64,000 nt of DNA from Leeuwenhoekiella aequorea. GTDB taxonomy: Bacteria; Bacteroidota; Bacteroidia; Flavobacteriales; Flavobacteriaceae. Location: positions 186,001-250,000 of the forward strand of contig NZ_QOVM01000003.1 in assembly GCF_004104375.1 (NCBI RefSeq). Reading direction: 5' to 3'. Below are positions 1 to 7,932 of the stretch, piece by piece (within the stretch, counting starts at the first letter, position 1; every line of letters starts with the position of its first letter). Made by a program: the position numbers and the translations under genes. The notes beneath the pieces are model-generated. The model made no database searches, had not been told where the DNA came from, and was given only the letters and a program-made list of their open reading frames with translations.

Positions 1-34
1 CCTGAAGTTTTTTATTAAGATCAATTTGTATCAT
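1..34 (-). CDS. modC: Molybdate ABC transporter ATPase ModC, N-terminal fragment cut by the window edge
   Basis: Only the first 11 codons are present, reading MIQIDLNKKLQ. The ATG overlaps the TGA of the upstream permease in an ATGA arrangement, which implies translational coupling. The identity rests on position: modA, a TOBE protein and modB lie directly upstream, and the missing member of this transporter is its ATPase. The short N-terminus fits an ABC ATPase start, but no Walker motif is visible here. Confidence 0.6.
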   Translation of the reverse strand, partial: MIQIDLNKKLQ

Positions 35-702
35 TTAATGATGCCTTTTAAGAGGTTTCCGTTTACGAGATAAACCACAAGAAGTATAGAAAATGTGATA
101 GCAAAAAGTATGAGTGAGTAATAATTGGCTGCATCATAATTAAGTGCTTCTACCTCATCATAAATTGCAATAGAAGCTACTTTAGTTCTACCTGGTATGT
201 TTCCTCCTATCATCAAAACGACACCAAACTCCCCTACTGTATGTGCAAAAGATAATACTATACCGGTAAGAATTGCAGGTTTTATCTGTGGTAACTGAAT
301 TTTGAAAAGTGTTTGCCATTTAGACTTTCCCATAACATATGAAGCTTCGGTAATCGATTTTGAAATGGAGCTTAAGCCAGATTGTAAGGGATGTACCATA
401 AATGGTAAGCTATAAATAACGGAAGCTATTACCAGACCTGTAAAAGAAAATACCAATTTTAATCCGAAAACAGCATTGAGCCAAGATCCTAAACCCGAAT
501 TGGGACTAAATGCGATTAAAAAGTAAAAACCTATTACGGTAGGTGGTAATACCAGTGGCATACTTACCAATGTTTCTATAATAGGTTTGAAACGAGATTT
601 TGTATGACTTAACCAGAATGCAACAGGCGTTGCGACCAGCAGTAAAATTAAGGTAACTACCAGTGCAAGCTGAAAAGTAAGGGTTAGCGGTTCCCAATTC
701 AT
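31..702 (-). CDS. modB: Molybdate ABC transporter permease ModB
   Basis: Inner-membrane permease that would pass molybdate delivered by ModA and be driven by ModC. The 223-residue length is normal for ModB. Hydrophobic segments lie near residues 8-30, 45-65, 83-103, 145-165 and 195-215. The cytoplasmic EAA loop is visible as EASYVMGKSKWQ at residues 119-130, followed by the usual proline at about 138, and is the contact site for the ATPase. The segment AHTVGEFGVVLMIGGNIPG (154-171) is typical of ModB. Start and stop overlap both neighbours by ATGA, so modA-TOBE-modB-modC reads as one transcript. Confidence 0.93.
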   Translation of the reverse strand: MNWEPLTLTFQLALVVTLILLLVATPVAFWLSHTKSRFKPIIETLVSMPLVLPPTVIGFYFLIAFSPNSGLGSWLNAVFGLKLVFSFTGLVIASVIYSLPFMVHPLQSGLSSISKSITEASYVMGKSKWQTLFKIQLPQIKPAILTGIVLSFAHTVGEFGVVLMIGGNIPGRTKVASIAIYDEVEALNYDAANYYSLILFAITFSILLVVYLVNGNLLKGIIK

Positions 703-1103
703 AAACTACGTAGCATTACTTCGTTTAACTTTATCATCGCGATCACCTCGTCTTCAACTTTTAAATCAAGAGCCACAGCAGCTGCCGCACTTATAATAGC
801 CGTAAAAATACCTGCATCAGACTTTAGATCTAATTTACAGAGTAAGTTTCCAATTTCTAAATGCGTAATAATTGCAGGTATTTTATTTTGTAAACTAATA
901 CCACTTTGATCTCCTAAACCTATTATTACTTCAGTTTCTTTAAATAGGATACTCACCTTTGCATTACTCTTCAAGTAGGAAGCCGTTTCCGGAGTATCAA
1001 TGACAATCGCTTTCATTAATATATCTGAAGTAACATCAATATCAACTATTGATAAGTTTCCATTTACGTGGACCGTTTTTATGAACCCTTCAAAATTATT
1101 CAT
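699..1103 (-). CDS. Stand-alone TOBE/Mop-type molybdate-binding protein
   Basis: A 134-residue protein made of two tandem TOBE (Mop) repeats, about residues 3-66 and 70-134. The first repeat contains GFIKTVHVNGNLSIVDID and the second contains AIITHLEIGNLLCKLDL. Such di-Mop proteins bind molybdate or tungstate oxyanions in the cytoplasm, and the same fold forms the regulatory C-terminus of many ModC proteins. It sits between modA and modB, overlapping modA by 8 bp and modB by an ATGA. I infer a molybdate-storage or sensing role. Which of these applies cannot be decided from sequence. Confidence 0.8.
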   Translation of the reverse strand: MNNFEGFIKTVHVNGNLSIVDIDVTSDILMKAIVIDTPETASYLKSNAKVSILFKETEVIIGLGDQSGISLQNKIPAIITHLEIGNLLCKLDLKSDAGIFTAIISAAAAVALDLKVEDEVIAMIKLNEVMLRSL

Positions 1104-1866
1104 CTACCGAATATCCAAAATCTTTGAGAATATTTTGTCCTTCCGCAGAGAAAAGATAAGAATAAAAAGCCTGAGCATCTTTTTCAGATTTCTTATCCCT
1201 TTTTAAAATAACTACACCCTGAGCGATAGGATCGTATAAACCTGGATCGATAACTGCCCAATTGCCTTTGTTTTTAAGATTAGTAGATTTTACTACTGCT
1301 AAAGCTGTAAAACCTATATCTGCAGCGCCAGAAGTTATAAATTGATTAGTCTGAGAAATACTTTCTCCAAATACTAATTTATGACTAATGCTGTCGTATA
1401 ATTTTTGAGTATTTAAAACAGCAATAGCTGCGCTCCCATAAGGTGCTGTACGCGGATTAGCAATTGCTATATGATTTATAGTAGAATCTGTAAGCATACG
1501 TAACAGTGGTAATGAATTATTATTATAAGACCAAAGTACCAATTTGCCGTAGGCATATACTTCTGGTTTTTGTTGCGCAAAACCTGCTTCATAAATTGCC
1601 TGTGGGTAATTCATATCTGCTGCTACAAATAGATCATAAGGAGCGCCCTCTTTAATTTGGGCAGTTAACTTACCTGACGAACTTATAACAAGTTCGCATT
1701 CAATTCCTGTTCTAGCTGTAAAATCTGCTGTTAACTGCTGAATAGCAAATTGCATATTTGCCGCTGTGGCTATACGTAATTTTTTATCTGAGTGTTGGGT
1801 ACAAGAAAAAAGACTGCCTAAGCAAATAGCTAAAAGTATAAGTGCAACCTGAGATCGCCCGTTCAT
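1096..1866 (-). CDS. modA: Periplasmic molybdate-binding lipoprotein ModA
   Basis: Substrate-binding protein of the molybdate importer, 256 residues. The N-terminus is a lipoprotein signal with lipobox L-F-S-C and Cys22 as the lipidated residue. The mature part begins with the ModA-like LRIATAANMQFAIQQL and later has SSGKLTAQIKEGAPYDLFVA, the usual anion-site Ser and the APYDLF motif. First gene of the mod operon. An 11-bp perfect dyad about 40 bp upstream of the ATG (1905-1941) is a candidate operator. Confidence 0.92.
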   Translation of the reverse strand: MNGRSQVALILLAICLGSLFSCTQHSDKKLRIATAANMQFAIQQLTADFTARTGIECELVISSSGKLTAQIKEGAPYDLFVAADMNYPQAIYEAGFAQQKPEVYAYGKLVLWSYNNNSLPLLRMLTDSTINHIAIANPRTAPYGSAAIAVLNTQKLYDSISHKLVFGESISQTNQFITSGAADIGFTALAVVKSTNLKNKGNWAVIDPGLYDPIAQGVVILKRDKKSEKDAQAFYSYLFSAEGQNILKDFGYSVDE

Positions 1867-1904
1867 ATAGTTTGTTTAAAGAGCATTCAATATATAACTA
1901 CAAT

Positions 1905-1941
1905 TTAAATAGAATCGTTATTTGACGCGAATTCTATTTAA
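1905..1941. promoter_or_regulatory. Perfect 11-bp inverted repeat upstream of modA
   Basis: The arms TTAAATAGAAT (1905-1915) and ATTCTATTTAA (1931-1941) are exact inverted copies separated by 15 nt. The centre lies about 57 bp upstream of the modA ATG, in a good place for a repressor or activator of the mod operon. It does not match the ModE consensus that I know. The alternative is an mRNA leader hairpin. No convincing TAnnTTTG box was found beside it. Confidence 0.4.
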
Positions 1942-2033
1942 CAAATAAAATAGTAGGTTTTCATCCAAATACCTAAATCAAAAAAACAGCAAGGATTATC
2001 TGATAGTATAATTTCACGAGGTTTCTACATAAA

Positions 2034-2064
2034 AAAACTTCCATATTAAAAATATGGAAGTTTT
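2034..2064 (-). terminator. Rho-independent terminator of the DsbA/FrnE gene
   Basis: Arms AAAACTTCCATATT and AATATGGAAGTTTT form a 14-bp perfect stem with a 3-nt loop, followed on the minus strand by a run of T. It lies about 20 bp after the stop at 2083. Confidence 0.85.
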
Positions 2065-2082
2065 ATAAGCTTTTAGTAGCAA

Positions 2083-2805
2083 TTAGCAACAATCGCCATA
2101 AGCATCACAACTTTGGCCTTGCATTACATCAAAAGCTAATGTGTCCTGGCTTGCGTACCATTCGCTATATGCTTGATCTAAAACATTACTGAATTGCTCC
2201 TCTGGTTGAGCTCCTGATACAGCATATTTTCGGTCAAAAACGAAAAAAGGTACACCATTAACTCCAAGTTTTTGAGCTTCTGCTATATCTTGTTCTATAT
2301 AAGGCAGAAAATTCTCTTCACGTAATTCAGTTTGAATATCTTCTTCTGTTAACCCCACTTCAAGACCTAGCTTAACAAGAACATCAGTAGCATCAATATT
2401 AAAACCTTCAATAAAATAAGCTTTAAGCAAACGTTCTTTCATTTGATTCTGAAGTCCGTTATGTGCAGCTAAATGTATTAGCTGATGCCCTCTTTGTGTA
2501 TTGGCAACAACCACCTTATTGTAATCAAAATCAAGTCCTGTAGATTTTGCATATGCGGTAACATGCTCAATAGCATCTTGTGCCTGGCTGTCTGTCATCC
2601 CTTTGCGCTCTTTTAAATACTGAAGACTGTTTATTTTACTATTCGTTTTTAGATCTGGAGCAAGAGAAAAACTTTTCCAGATTACTTCTATATTATCTCG
2701 GTGTGAAAACTGTTTTAAAGCCTTATCAAAATTACGTTTCCCAATGTAGCAAAACGGACACATGATATCACTCCATATTTCTACCTTCATCGTGTTTGGT
2801 GTCAT
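2083..2805 (-). CDS. DsbA-family (FrnE-like) thiol oxidoreductase
   Basis: Thioredoxin-fold oxidoreductase of the DsbA/FrnE subgroup, 240 residues. The CPFC active site is at residues 16-19 in the context EIWSDIMCPFCYIG, and the cis-proline region is NGVPFFVFDRKYAVSGAQ near 195. No signal peptide is seen, so it is probably cytoplasmic, as FrnE proteins are. The last residues, CDAYGDCC, add Cys233, Cys239 and Cys240, a tail that could act as a second redox or metal site. Met6 is an alternative start. Monocistronic, with its own terminator. The natural substrate is unknown. Confidence 0.88.
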   Translation of the reverse strand: MTPNTMKVEIWSDIMCPFCYIGKRNFDKALKQFSHRDNIEVIWKSFSLAPDLKTNSKINSLQYLKERKGMTDSQAQDAIEHVTAYAKSTGLDFDYNKVVVANTQRGHQLIHLAAHNGLQNQMKERLLKAYFIEGFNIDATDVLVKLGLEVGLTEEDIQTELREENFLPYIEQDIAEAQKLGVNGVPFFVFDRKYAVSGAQPEEQFSNVLDQAYSEWYASQDTLAFDVMQGQSCDAYGDCC

Positions 2806-3033
2806 TTTATAAGTTTATAATTACCGTTATATAGTCGGAAAAAATCGATGTAAATTACAAAATATCACTTCTGATTCGGCAAAATGGAGGTTTCTATATA
2901 TCATTGTTTCCATCGAAACTAAAAATATTAAGTCGAAACAGTTATAACGAAAATTGAAATTTTAATCAACCCACTTTGTCTGTTATGCTTCTTTTAGCCC
3001 GCCAAAGTAGAATTTATGAGGATGAATTTATTT

Positions 3034-4083
3034 CTAAATGTCTTCGCTCTCAATTAGCTTTTGAGCAGTTATATTTGCCGCGTATACTGCTCCATCCATA
3101 TAACCCGGGAACTGAGGACTGGTTTCAGAGCCGGTTAAATAAAGTCTGTCGTCAAACAGAATATCATTATAAATAGGATTCCCATTATTTTGATGTGGAA
3201 ATAAAGGGGTGTGGGAAGGTTCATATGTAAATGCCTCGTGTGCCCAGATACATTCTTTGTAGGATATAAATTGGGTAATTGCCTCACCAAAAACAGCAAT
3301 TAGCTGATTTAAAACGCGCGACTGCCGTTCTGCCGGATCCAATACCATATAGGAACCATTCATAAAACCGCATAAAGCATATTTAGATCGCTTATGATCA
3401 CAGTGATCGTAAAACTCTGTAATAGGCCCAGTATTACTAAATAACGTTCCTGAAATTTGTTGTTGCTCCCAAAATGGCTCTTCAAACGTAAGCGCTACTT
3501 TTATAGAGTCTTCCATCCACGTGTGTGTATGCTTTGCAGTTTGGCAAACTAAATCTGGTAAGCAGGGCATAAAATCAATACGGTTTACGATTAATTTTGG
3601 AGGTAACGCGAGAACTATTTTGCTGGCAGTAAAAGTTTCATTGGCAACCACTTCTACTTTATCAAGATGAAATTTTATCTCTTTTACTGTTTGATTGAGT
3701 AGAAGGTCTGCTTTGTTAAGTTTGTTATATAATGCGTTAATCAAAGTTGAAGAACCACCTGAAATTCGATAGCTCGCCGGTTGACTTGGTATTTGAATAG
3801 ATTGCGCAGGCGATGTTGACAAAGGCTGAAAAAAAACCGTTCCTGACATATACTGCTCAAAATATTCTAAATCTAGTTCGTTAAGTAGATCTTTCAGATT
3901 TACGTGCTGCTCCCCAAACCAGGTAGCGCCTAGCTCAACCGGGGTGTCTAACTGGTCATAGGAAGTATGTATTCTGCCACCCACACGCTCTCTAGCTTCA
4001 AGAATTTTAAACGCAATTCCCTTTTGCTGTAAACGATATGCGGTTAATAAACCGCTCAAACCTGCTCCAATTATTAAAATCAT
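3034..4083 (-). CDS. Flavin-dependent amine oxidase family protein
   Basis: FAD-dependent oxidoreductase of the monoamine oxidase family, 349 residues. The dinucleotide-binding motif GAGLSGLLTAYRLQQKG is at residues 6-22, followed by the ribose-binding Glu29 and the GG doublet of ERVGGRIH. Near the C-terminus LTGSETSPQFPGYMDGAV is the typical FAD-contacting segment. It is shorter than the usual 430-450 residues, so the substrate domain is compact. No signal peptide. The substrate cannot be told from sequence. It appears to stand alone, with unrelated flanking genes. Confidence 0.85.
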   Translation of the reverse strand: MILIIGAGLSGLLTAYRLQQKGIAFKILEARERVGGRIHTSYDQLDTPVELGATWFGEQHVNLKDLLNELDLEYFEQYMSGTVFFQPLSTSPAQSIQIPSQPASYRISGGSSTLINALYNKLNKADLLLNQTVKEIKFHLDKVEVVANETFTASKIVLALPPKLIVNRIDFMPCLPDLVCQTAKHTHTWMEDSIKVALTFEEPFWEQQQISGTLFSNTGPITEFYDHCDHKRSKYALCGFMNGSYMVLDPAERQSRVLNQLIAVFGEAITQFISYKECIWAHEAFTYEPSHTPLFPHQNNGNPIYNDILFDDRLYLTGSETSPQFPGYMDGAVYAANITAQKLIESEDI

Positions 4084-4217
4084 ATTCTAAAAATAAGTAA
4101 GGTAATAATTATTATTAGCTTGGGTAAAAAGTAAATTTAAACCAACGGCAGAGTTAGAATTCAGGCTTTAAAATAAATTTAAAATAAAGGGATTATTGCT
4201 TGGGGTGATAATATGCG

Positions 4218-4751
4218 TCACTTAGATTTCCCTTCTCCTTTGAAGTTCTGTGAATTATTTTTAAAGAGAATATTAAATGTAGTTAGACTTCCATAGATAC
4301 GGGTAAGGTATTGCTGTAAATCTACTTTTTCCTGATCGTCTAGATTTTTACTCGAGTTTATCTTTTGCTCCATAACTCGTATACGATCTCTCACCATAAC
4401 GATTTTATGAAAAAAAGCATCGATTGCTATTTCCTTGCTGGCAAGATTGGGGTCACCAGGATTTAAAGTGATAGATCCTCCCTTCCATTTATCTGCTATA
4501 GGAACAATTTCAGATATATCAGAATATTGTTTCAGTAAATTTCTCAAGGTGCTTTCAACTTCATAAAAAGACACACTATCAACCTCATCTTCAACGGCCT
4601 CAACGGTATCAAATTCCGAGTCCAGCTCAATAGTTTCTAAACCACTATCAATAAATGTAACCCAATAAAGTTTTGATGTTACATTAGTCACTACTCCCAT
4701 TCCGAATTTTTCGTGCTTAATTCTTGAACCTATTCCAAGTAAATTTTTCAT
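4218..4751 (-). CDS. Conserved protein with N-terminal UvrD-C/KOW-like beta domain
   Basis: A 177-residue cytoplasmic protein. The first 45 residues, including GSRIKHEKFGMGVVTNV, resemble the small Tudor/SH3-like tail of UvrD/PcrA helicases, where a V-x-H-x-x-FG-x-G-x-V pattern contacts RNA polymerase. The rest is helical: residues 60-80 and 90-165 include a segment reading KEIAIDAFFHKIVMVRDRIR. It ends in a lysine-rich tail. I infer binding to RNA polymerase or nucleic acid from the N-terminal pattern only, and do not recognise a named family. Confidence 0.6.
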   Translation of the reverse strand: MKNLLGIGSRIKHEKFGMGVVTNVTSKLYWVTFIDSGLETIELDSEFDTVEAVEDEVDSVSFYEVESTLRNLLKQYSDISEIVPIADKWKGGSITLNPGDPNLASKEIAIDAFFHKIVMVRDRIRVMEQKINSSKNLDDQEKVDLQQYLTRIYGSLTTFNILFKNNSQNFKGEGKSK

Positions 4752-4827
4752 TTAATTGTATTTATTCTACATCGAATATAAAATTTTTATAGGATAAACA
4801 ATTATGTAGAAAAGTGAAAAGAGATTA

Positions 4828-5568
4828 CTACAGTTTCTTATCAATCATATTGAATTGAAAATACTCTTCTTTAATACTCTCGTAATTAAGACTGTAATGA
4901 ATGTACATACCTAGAGCACACAAAAACAAAAAGCGGTCAAAAAAATAAAAAATTTCAAAATTGAAATAATAAGCAAATAAGGCTGCAATATCTGAGAAAA
5001 TAAATGCAAACGCGAAGAATGTATAAATCAATGACCTGGAGCTATTATATTTATTGTTGTAGGCTATGGCTTCTACTCCTAATAACATCATTGATGCACC
5101 GTATAGATATAATAAAATAGGCTCGATACCATCGTGGAAAGTATAACTCACCATATTCATTATAATATACAAGGTATACGTATTTGCAGCAACCAGAACT
5201 GAAGTTATTAAAACTATACCTGGCTTAAAGCTTATTTCAGAAATCTTTGGTAACCGCTCTAAAACTATGGTAACATATGCTAATGTGCCAAATATTAAAT
5301 ACAGCTTGTAACCCCAGGATTCTTCATAAAACTGAAAAAAGACATCCTTTATGCATAAAAAGAGTAATGCTGAAAATATCCAGAAACTGTAATATTTCTT
5401 CTTTATAATAAAATATAAGCTGAATAAAATAACAGTTGTGAGGCGGGCGAGTCTACTGGTTTCTAAATCGGAAAATCCTATAATTAGAAGATTGACAGCA
5501 GTAGCCAATGTAATTAGAAGTACAAAATAAATGTTACTTCTAGTTTTTATAGAATTAAAGATACTCAT
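4828..5568 (-). CDS. Integral membrane protein, YhhN-like
   Basis: A 246-residue membrane protein with about eight hydrophobic helices spread over the whole length and short loops. Length and topology match the YhhN (lysoplasmalogenase/TMEM86) family, and the segment FSDIAALFAYYFNF near residue 190 recalls the SD motif of that family. The match is weak and the catalytic aspartates are not all clear, so enzymatic function is not claimed. It stands alone on the minus strand with 76 bp before the next gene. Confidence 0.5.
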   Translation of the reverse strand: MSIFNSIKTRSNIYFVLLITLATAVNLLIIGFSDLETSRLARLTTVILFSLYFIIKKKYYSFWIFSALLFLCIKDVFFQFYEESWGYKLYLIFGTLAYVTIVLERLPKISEISFKPGIVLITSVLVAANTYTLYIIMNMVSYTFHDGIEPILLYLYGASMMLLGVEAIAYNNKYNSSRSLIYTFFAFAFIFSDIAALFAYYFNFEIFYFFDRFLFLCALGMYIHYSLNYESIKEEYFQFNMIDKKL

Positions 5569-5649
5569 GAAACGATTTATCGTGTAAACGAATTACTTGT
5601 TAAACTTACGACAAAACAGAAGGTAGAGTTTTAGGTTTTCTAAAGTAAT

Positions 5650-6648
5650 TTAAAAATCAACAATAACGCCTATCCCTAATTGTTGTTTCCATTGTGTTCT
5701 AGCACCCATAGTAATCTCTTCACCATCAATGTTTGTTTCCGTAATTTTGATGTCATTATCATACTTTAAATGAGATCCTAATCGGGCAAGAACAAAACTA
5801 TTAACCTTAAAATTTAAGTTCAATTCCCAATCTACATCAATATTTCCAAAGCTATTTAAATAATCTGTATAGAGGTTTATTGAATTTGTGAAGTTTATAT
5901 TCTCCATAATGGTAGCCTTAAGCACACTTTGTAAAAGAATACCAAGCTCGCTATTTACTTTCTCTCCATTCTTTATAATATTCCCATCTGCATCGCGCAC
6001 TGCAGGTGTTACCCCAAAAGAACCATTATTTGCAAGCTCCTGATCTAAAACAAAAGTAGATTTATATGTAAGTGGGGATGCGTAGATAGATAAATTCTCG
6101 ATATATTTCCCGTATTCACCACCTACACCCAGAAATACATAACCCGGAGCCATAAATTGAGAGATAGGCACGCTGGTGTCTGGATATTTGTACCCATTTG
6201 TAAATTGAGATGCAAATCTAAATTTAGCAGAATAATACCAATTTGATAATGTATCTTTCCTATAACCATAATCTGAAGTAATTTCTAGAAAATCATCGGT
6301 TTTGCGTAGTTCGCGTCCTTCCTGACTGTTGATACCAAATCTACCTGAAAATTTATTTCTCCACTTGGTATTATTGTCACTATAATTTCTTTCTACCACA
6401 AGTTCTGCTAATCCCGAGATAGAGTTACTACCTCCAGAATTCCAATTAACAAAAGCAACCTCACTAAGATCTAAGCCAATACGATTTGATTCTGACCAGT
6501 TTGTGGGTTCTACAATAATAATCTGTTCAGTTAATCTCTTTACTAAATTCTTTTTAATAGGTAAAGGAAAAGCCACGTGTTGAGCAGCTGCATTTTGACT
6601 ACCAATAAAACCTGAAATTATAAATAAGGAGAATAAAAATTTATACAA
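5650..6648 (-). CDS. DUF3078 outer-membrane protein
   Basis: A 332-residue secreted protein with a signal peptide ending near the residues NAAAQ. It has the DUF3078 pattern: FVNWNSGGSNSISGLAEL near residue 68, followed by alternating strands and regular aromatic residues (KWRNKFSGRFGINSQEG, YYSAKFRFASQFTNGYKYPD) that predict a beta-barrel. It ends IGVIVDF, with a terminal phenylalanine as in many outer-membrane barrels. It starts 21 bp after purM and is probably cotranscribed with it. Its function is unknown. Confidence 0.8.
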   Translation of the reverse strand: MYKFLFSLFIISGFIGSQNAAAQHVAFPLPIKKNLVKRLTEQIIIVEPTNWSESNRIGLDLSEVAFVNWNSGGSNSISGLAELVVERNYSDNNTKWRNKFSGRFGINSQEGRELRKTDDFLEITSDYGYRKDTLSNWYYSAKFRFASQFTNGYKYPDTSVPISQFMAPGYVFLGVGGEYGKYIENLSIYASPLTYKSTFVLDQELANNGSFGVTPAVRDADGNIIKNGEKVNSELGILLQSVLKATIMENINFTNSINLYTDYLNSFGNIDVDWELNLNFKVNSFVLARLGSHLKYDNDIKITETNIDGEEITMGARTQWKQQLGIGVIVDF

Positions 6649-6669
6649 ACCGAAATTGTTTAATTACTG

Positions 6670-7848
6670 TTAATAGGTAAACGTGCCAACAGTACTTTTA
6701 ATTGTTAACCTTTTTGAATCTGCAGATTCTACGCGTCCAATAATCTTGGCCTCAATATTAAAAGACTTTGAAATATCTATAATTTGCTGAGCTAATTGAG
6801 GATCTACATAAAGTTCCATACGGTGCCCCATATTAAAGACTTGGTACATCTCTTTCCAATTTGTACCACTCTCCTCTTGAATTAATTTGAATAGTGGAGG
6901 TAATTCAAAAAAATCATCTTTTATAATATGTAAGTTTTCTACGAAATGTAAAATTTTTGTTTGTGCACCTCCGCTACAGTGAACCATACCATGTAAAAGA
7001 TTCTTATCTACATCTTGTAGAATTTTTTTAATCACCGGCGCATACGTACGTGTCGGAGATAAAACCAGTTTACCGGCATCTAAAGGTGAATGAGCTACCG
7101 CATCTGTTAATTTTTTTGACCCGCTGTATACGAGATCTTCGGGAACAGCGTGATCAAAGCTTTCTGGATACTTTTTTGCAAGATATTTTCCAAAGACATC
7201 GTGACGTGCCGATGTAAGACCATTACTTCCCATCCCACCATTATATTCCTTTTCATAAGTTGACTGTCCAAAACTTGCCAGACCTACAATAACATCACCA
7301 GGCTTGATGTTCTTATTGTCTATAACATCCTCCCGTTTCATTCTCGCAGTTACTGTAGAATCTACGATAATAGTACGTACAAGATCTCCCACATCTGCAG
7401 TTTCACCCCCAGTACTATTAATAGTCACACCGTGATTTTTGAGATCTTCAATTAATTCTTCGGTACCGTTAATTATAGCAGAAATAACTTCTCCAGAGAT
7501 TAGGTTTTTGTTTCTACCAATGGTGGATGAAAGCAAAATATTATCTGTTGCTCCTACACATAGTAAGTCATCAACATTCATAATTAAAGCATCTTGTGCG
7601 ATCCCTTTCCATACTGATATATCCCCAGTTTCTTTCCAGTACATATAAGCCAGAGAAGATTTTGTGCCAGCACCATCTGCGTGCATAATTAGACAATGCT
7701 CCTCGCTTCCCGTAAGATAATCGGGTACAATTTTGCAAAAAGCCTGCGGAAACAGTCCTTTATCTACATTTTTAATAGCATTATGCACATCTTCTTTTCC
7801 TGCGGAAACTCCGCGATCTGCGTACCTCTTTGAAATCTCTTGGCTCAT
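6670..7848 (-). CDS. purM: Phosphoribosylformylglycinamidine cyclo-ligase (AIR synthetase)
   Basis: Converts formylglycinamidine ribonucleotide to aminoimidazole ribonucleotide with ATP in purine synthesis. The 392-residue length matches the longer Bacteroidota form. Recognisable parts are RYADRGVSAGKEDVHNAI at the N-terminus, HADGAGTKSSLAYMYW near residue 55, DALIMNVDDLLCVGATD near 85, NSTGGETADVGDLVR near 145, and HCSGGAQTKI near 290. Start is supported by a TACTTTTG box only 17 bp upstream. It is followed closely by the DUF3078 gene. Confidence 0.93.
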   Translation of the reverse strand: MSQEISKRYADRGVSAGKEDVHNAIKNVDKGLFPQAFCKIVPDYLTGSEEHCLIMHADGAGTKSSLAYMYWKETGDISVWKGIAQDALIMNVDDLLCVGATDNILLSSTIGRNKNLISGEVISAIINGTEELIEDLKNHGVTINSTGGETADVGDLVRTIIVDSTVTARMKREDVIDNKNIKPGDVIVGLASFGQSTYEKEYNGGMGSNGLTSARHDVFGKYLAKKYPESFDHAVPEDLVYSGSKKLTDAVAHSPLDAGKLVLSPTRTYAPVIKKILQDVDKNLLHGMVHCSGGAQTKILHFVENLHIIKDDFFELPPLFKLIQEESGTNWKEMYQVFNMGHRMELYVDPQLAQQIIDISKSFNIEAKIIGRVESADSKRLTIKSTVGTFTY

Positions 7849-7865
7849 TTTTGTCAGTTATTTTG

Positions 7866-7873
7866 CAAAAGTA
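7866..7873 (-). promoter_or_regulatory. Bacteroidota -7 promoter box for purM
   Basis: The minus strand reads TACTTTTG followed by C, an exact TAnnTTTG box, 17 bp before the purM ATG. No clear -33 TTG is present. A short leader is common in this phylum. Confidence 0.5.
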
Positions 7874-7882
7874 AGAAATAAA

Positions 7883-7906
7883 AACGTCCTGATATTTCAG
7901 GACGTT
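7883..7906 (-). terminator. Terminator at the end of the curli operon
   Basis: The 10-bp arms AACGTCCTGA and TCAGGACGTT flank a 4-nt loop, and a T-rich stretch follows on the minus strand. It lies 27 bp beyond the last curli-operon gene and overlaps the purM promoter zone. Confidence 0.8.
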
Positions 7907-7932
7907 CTTAAGGTTGATTAGTTATTCAAAAA

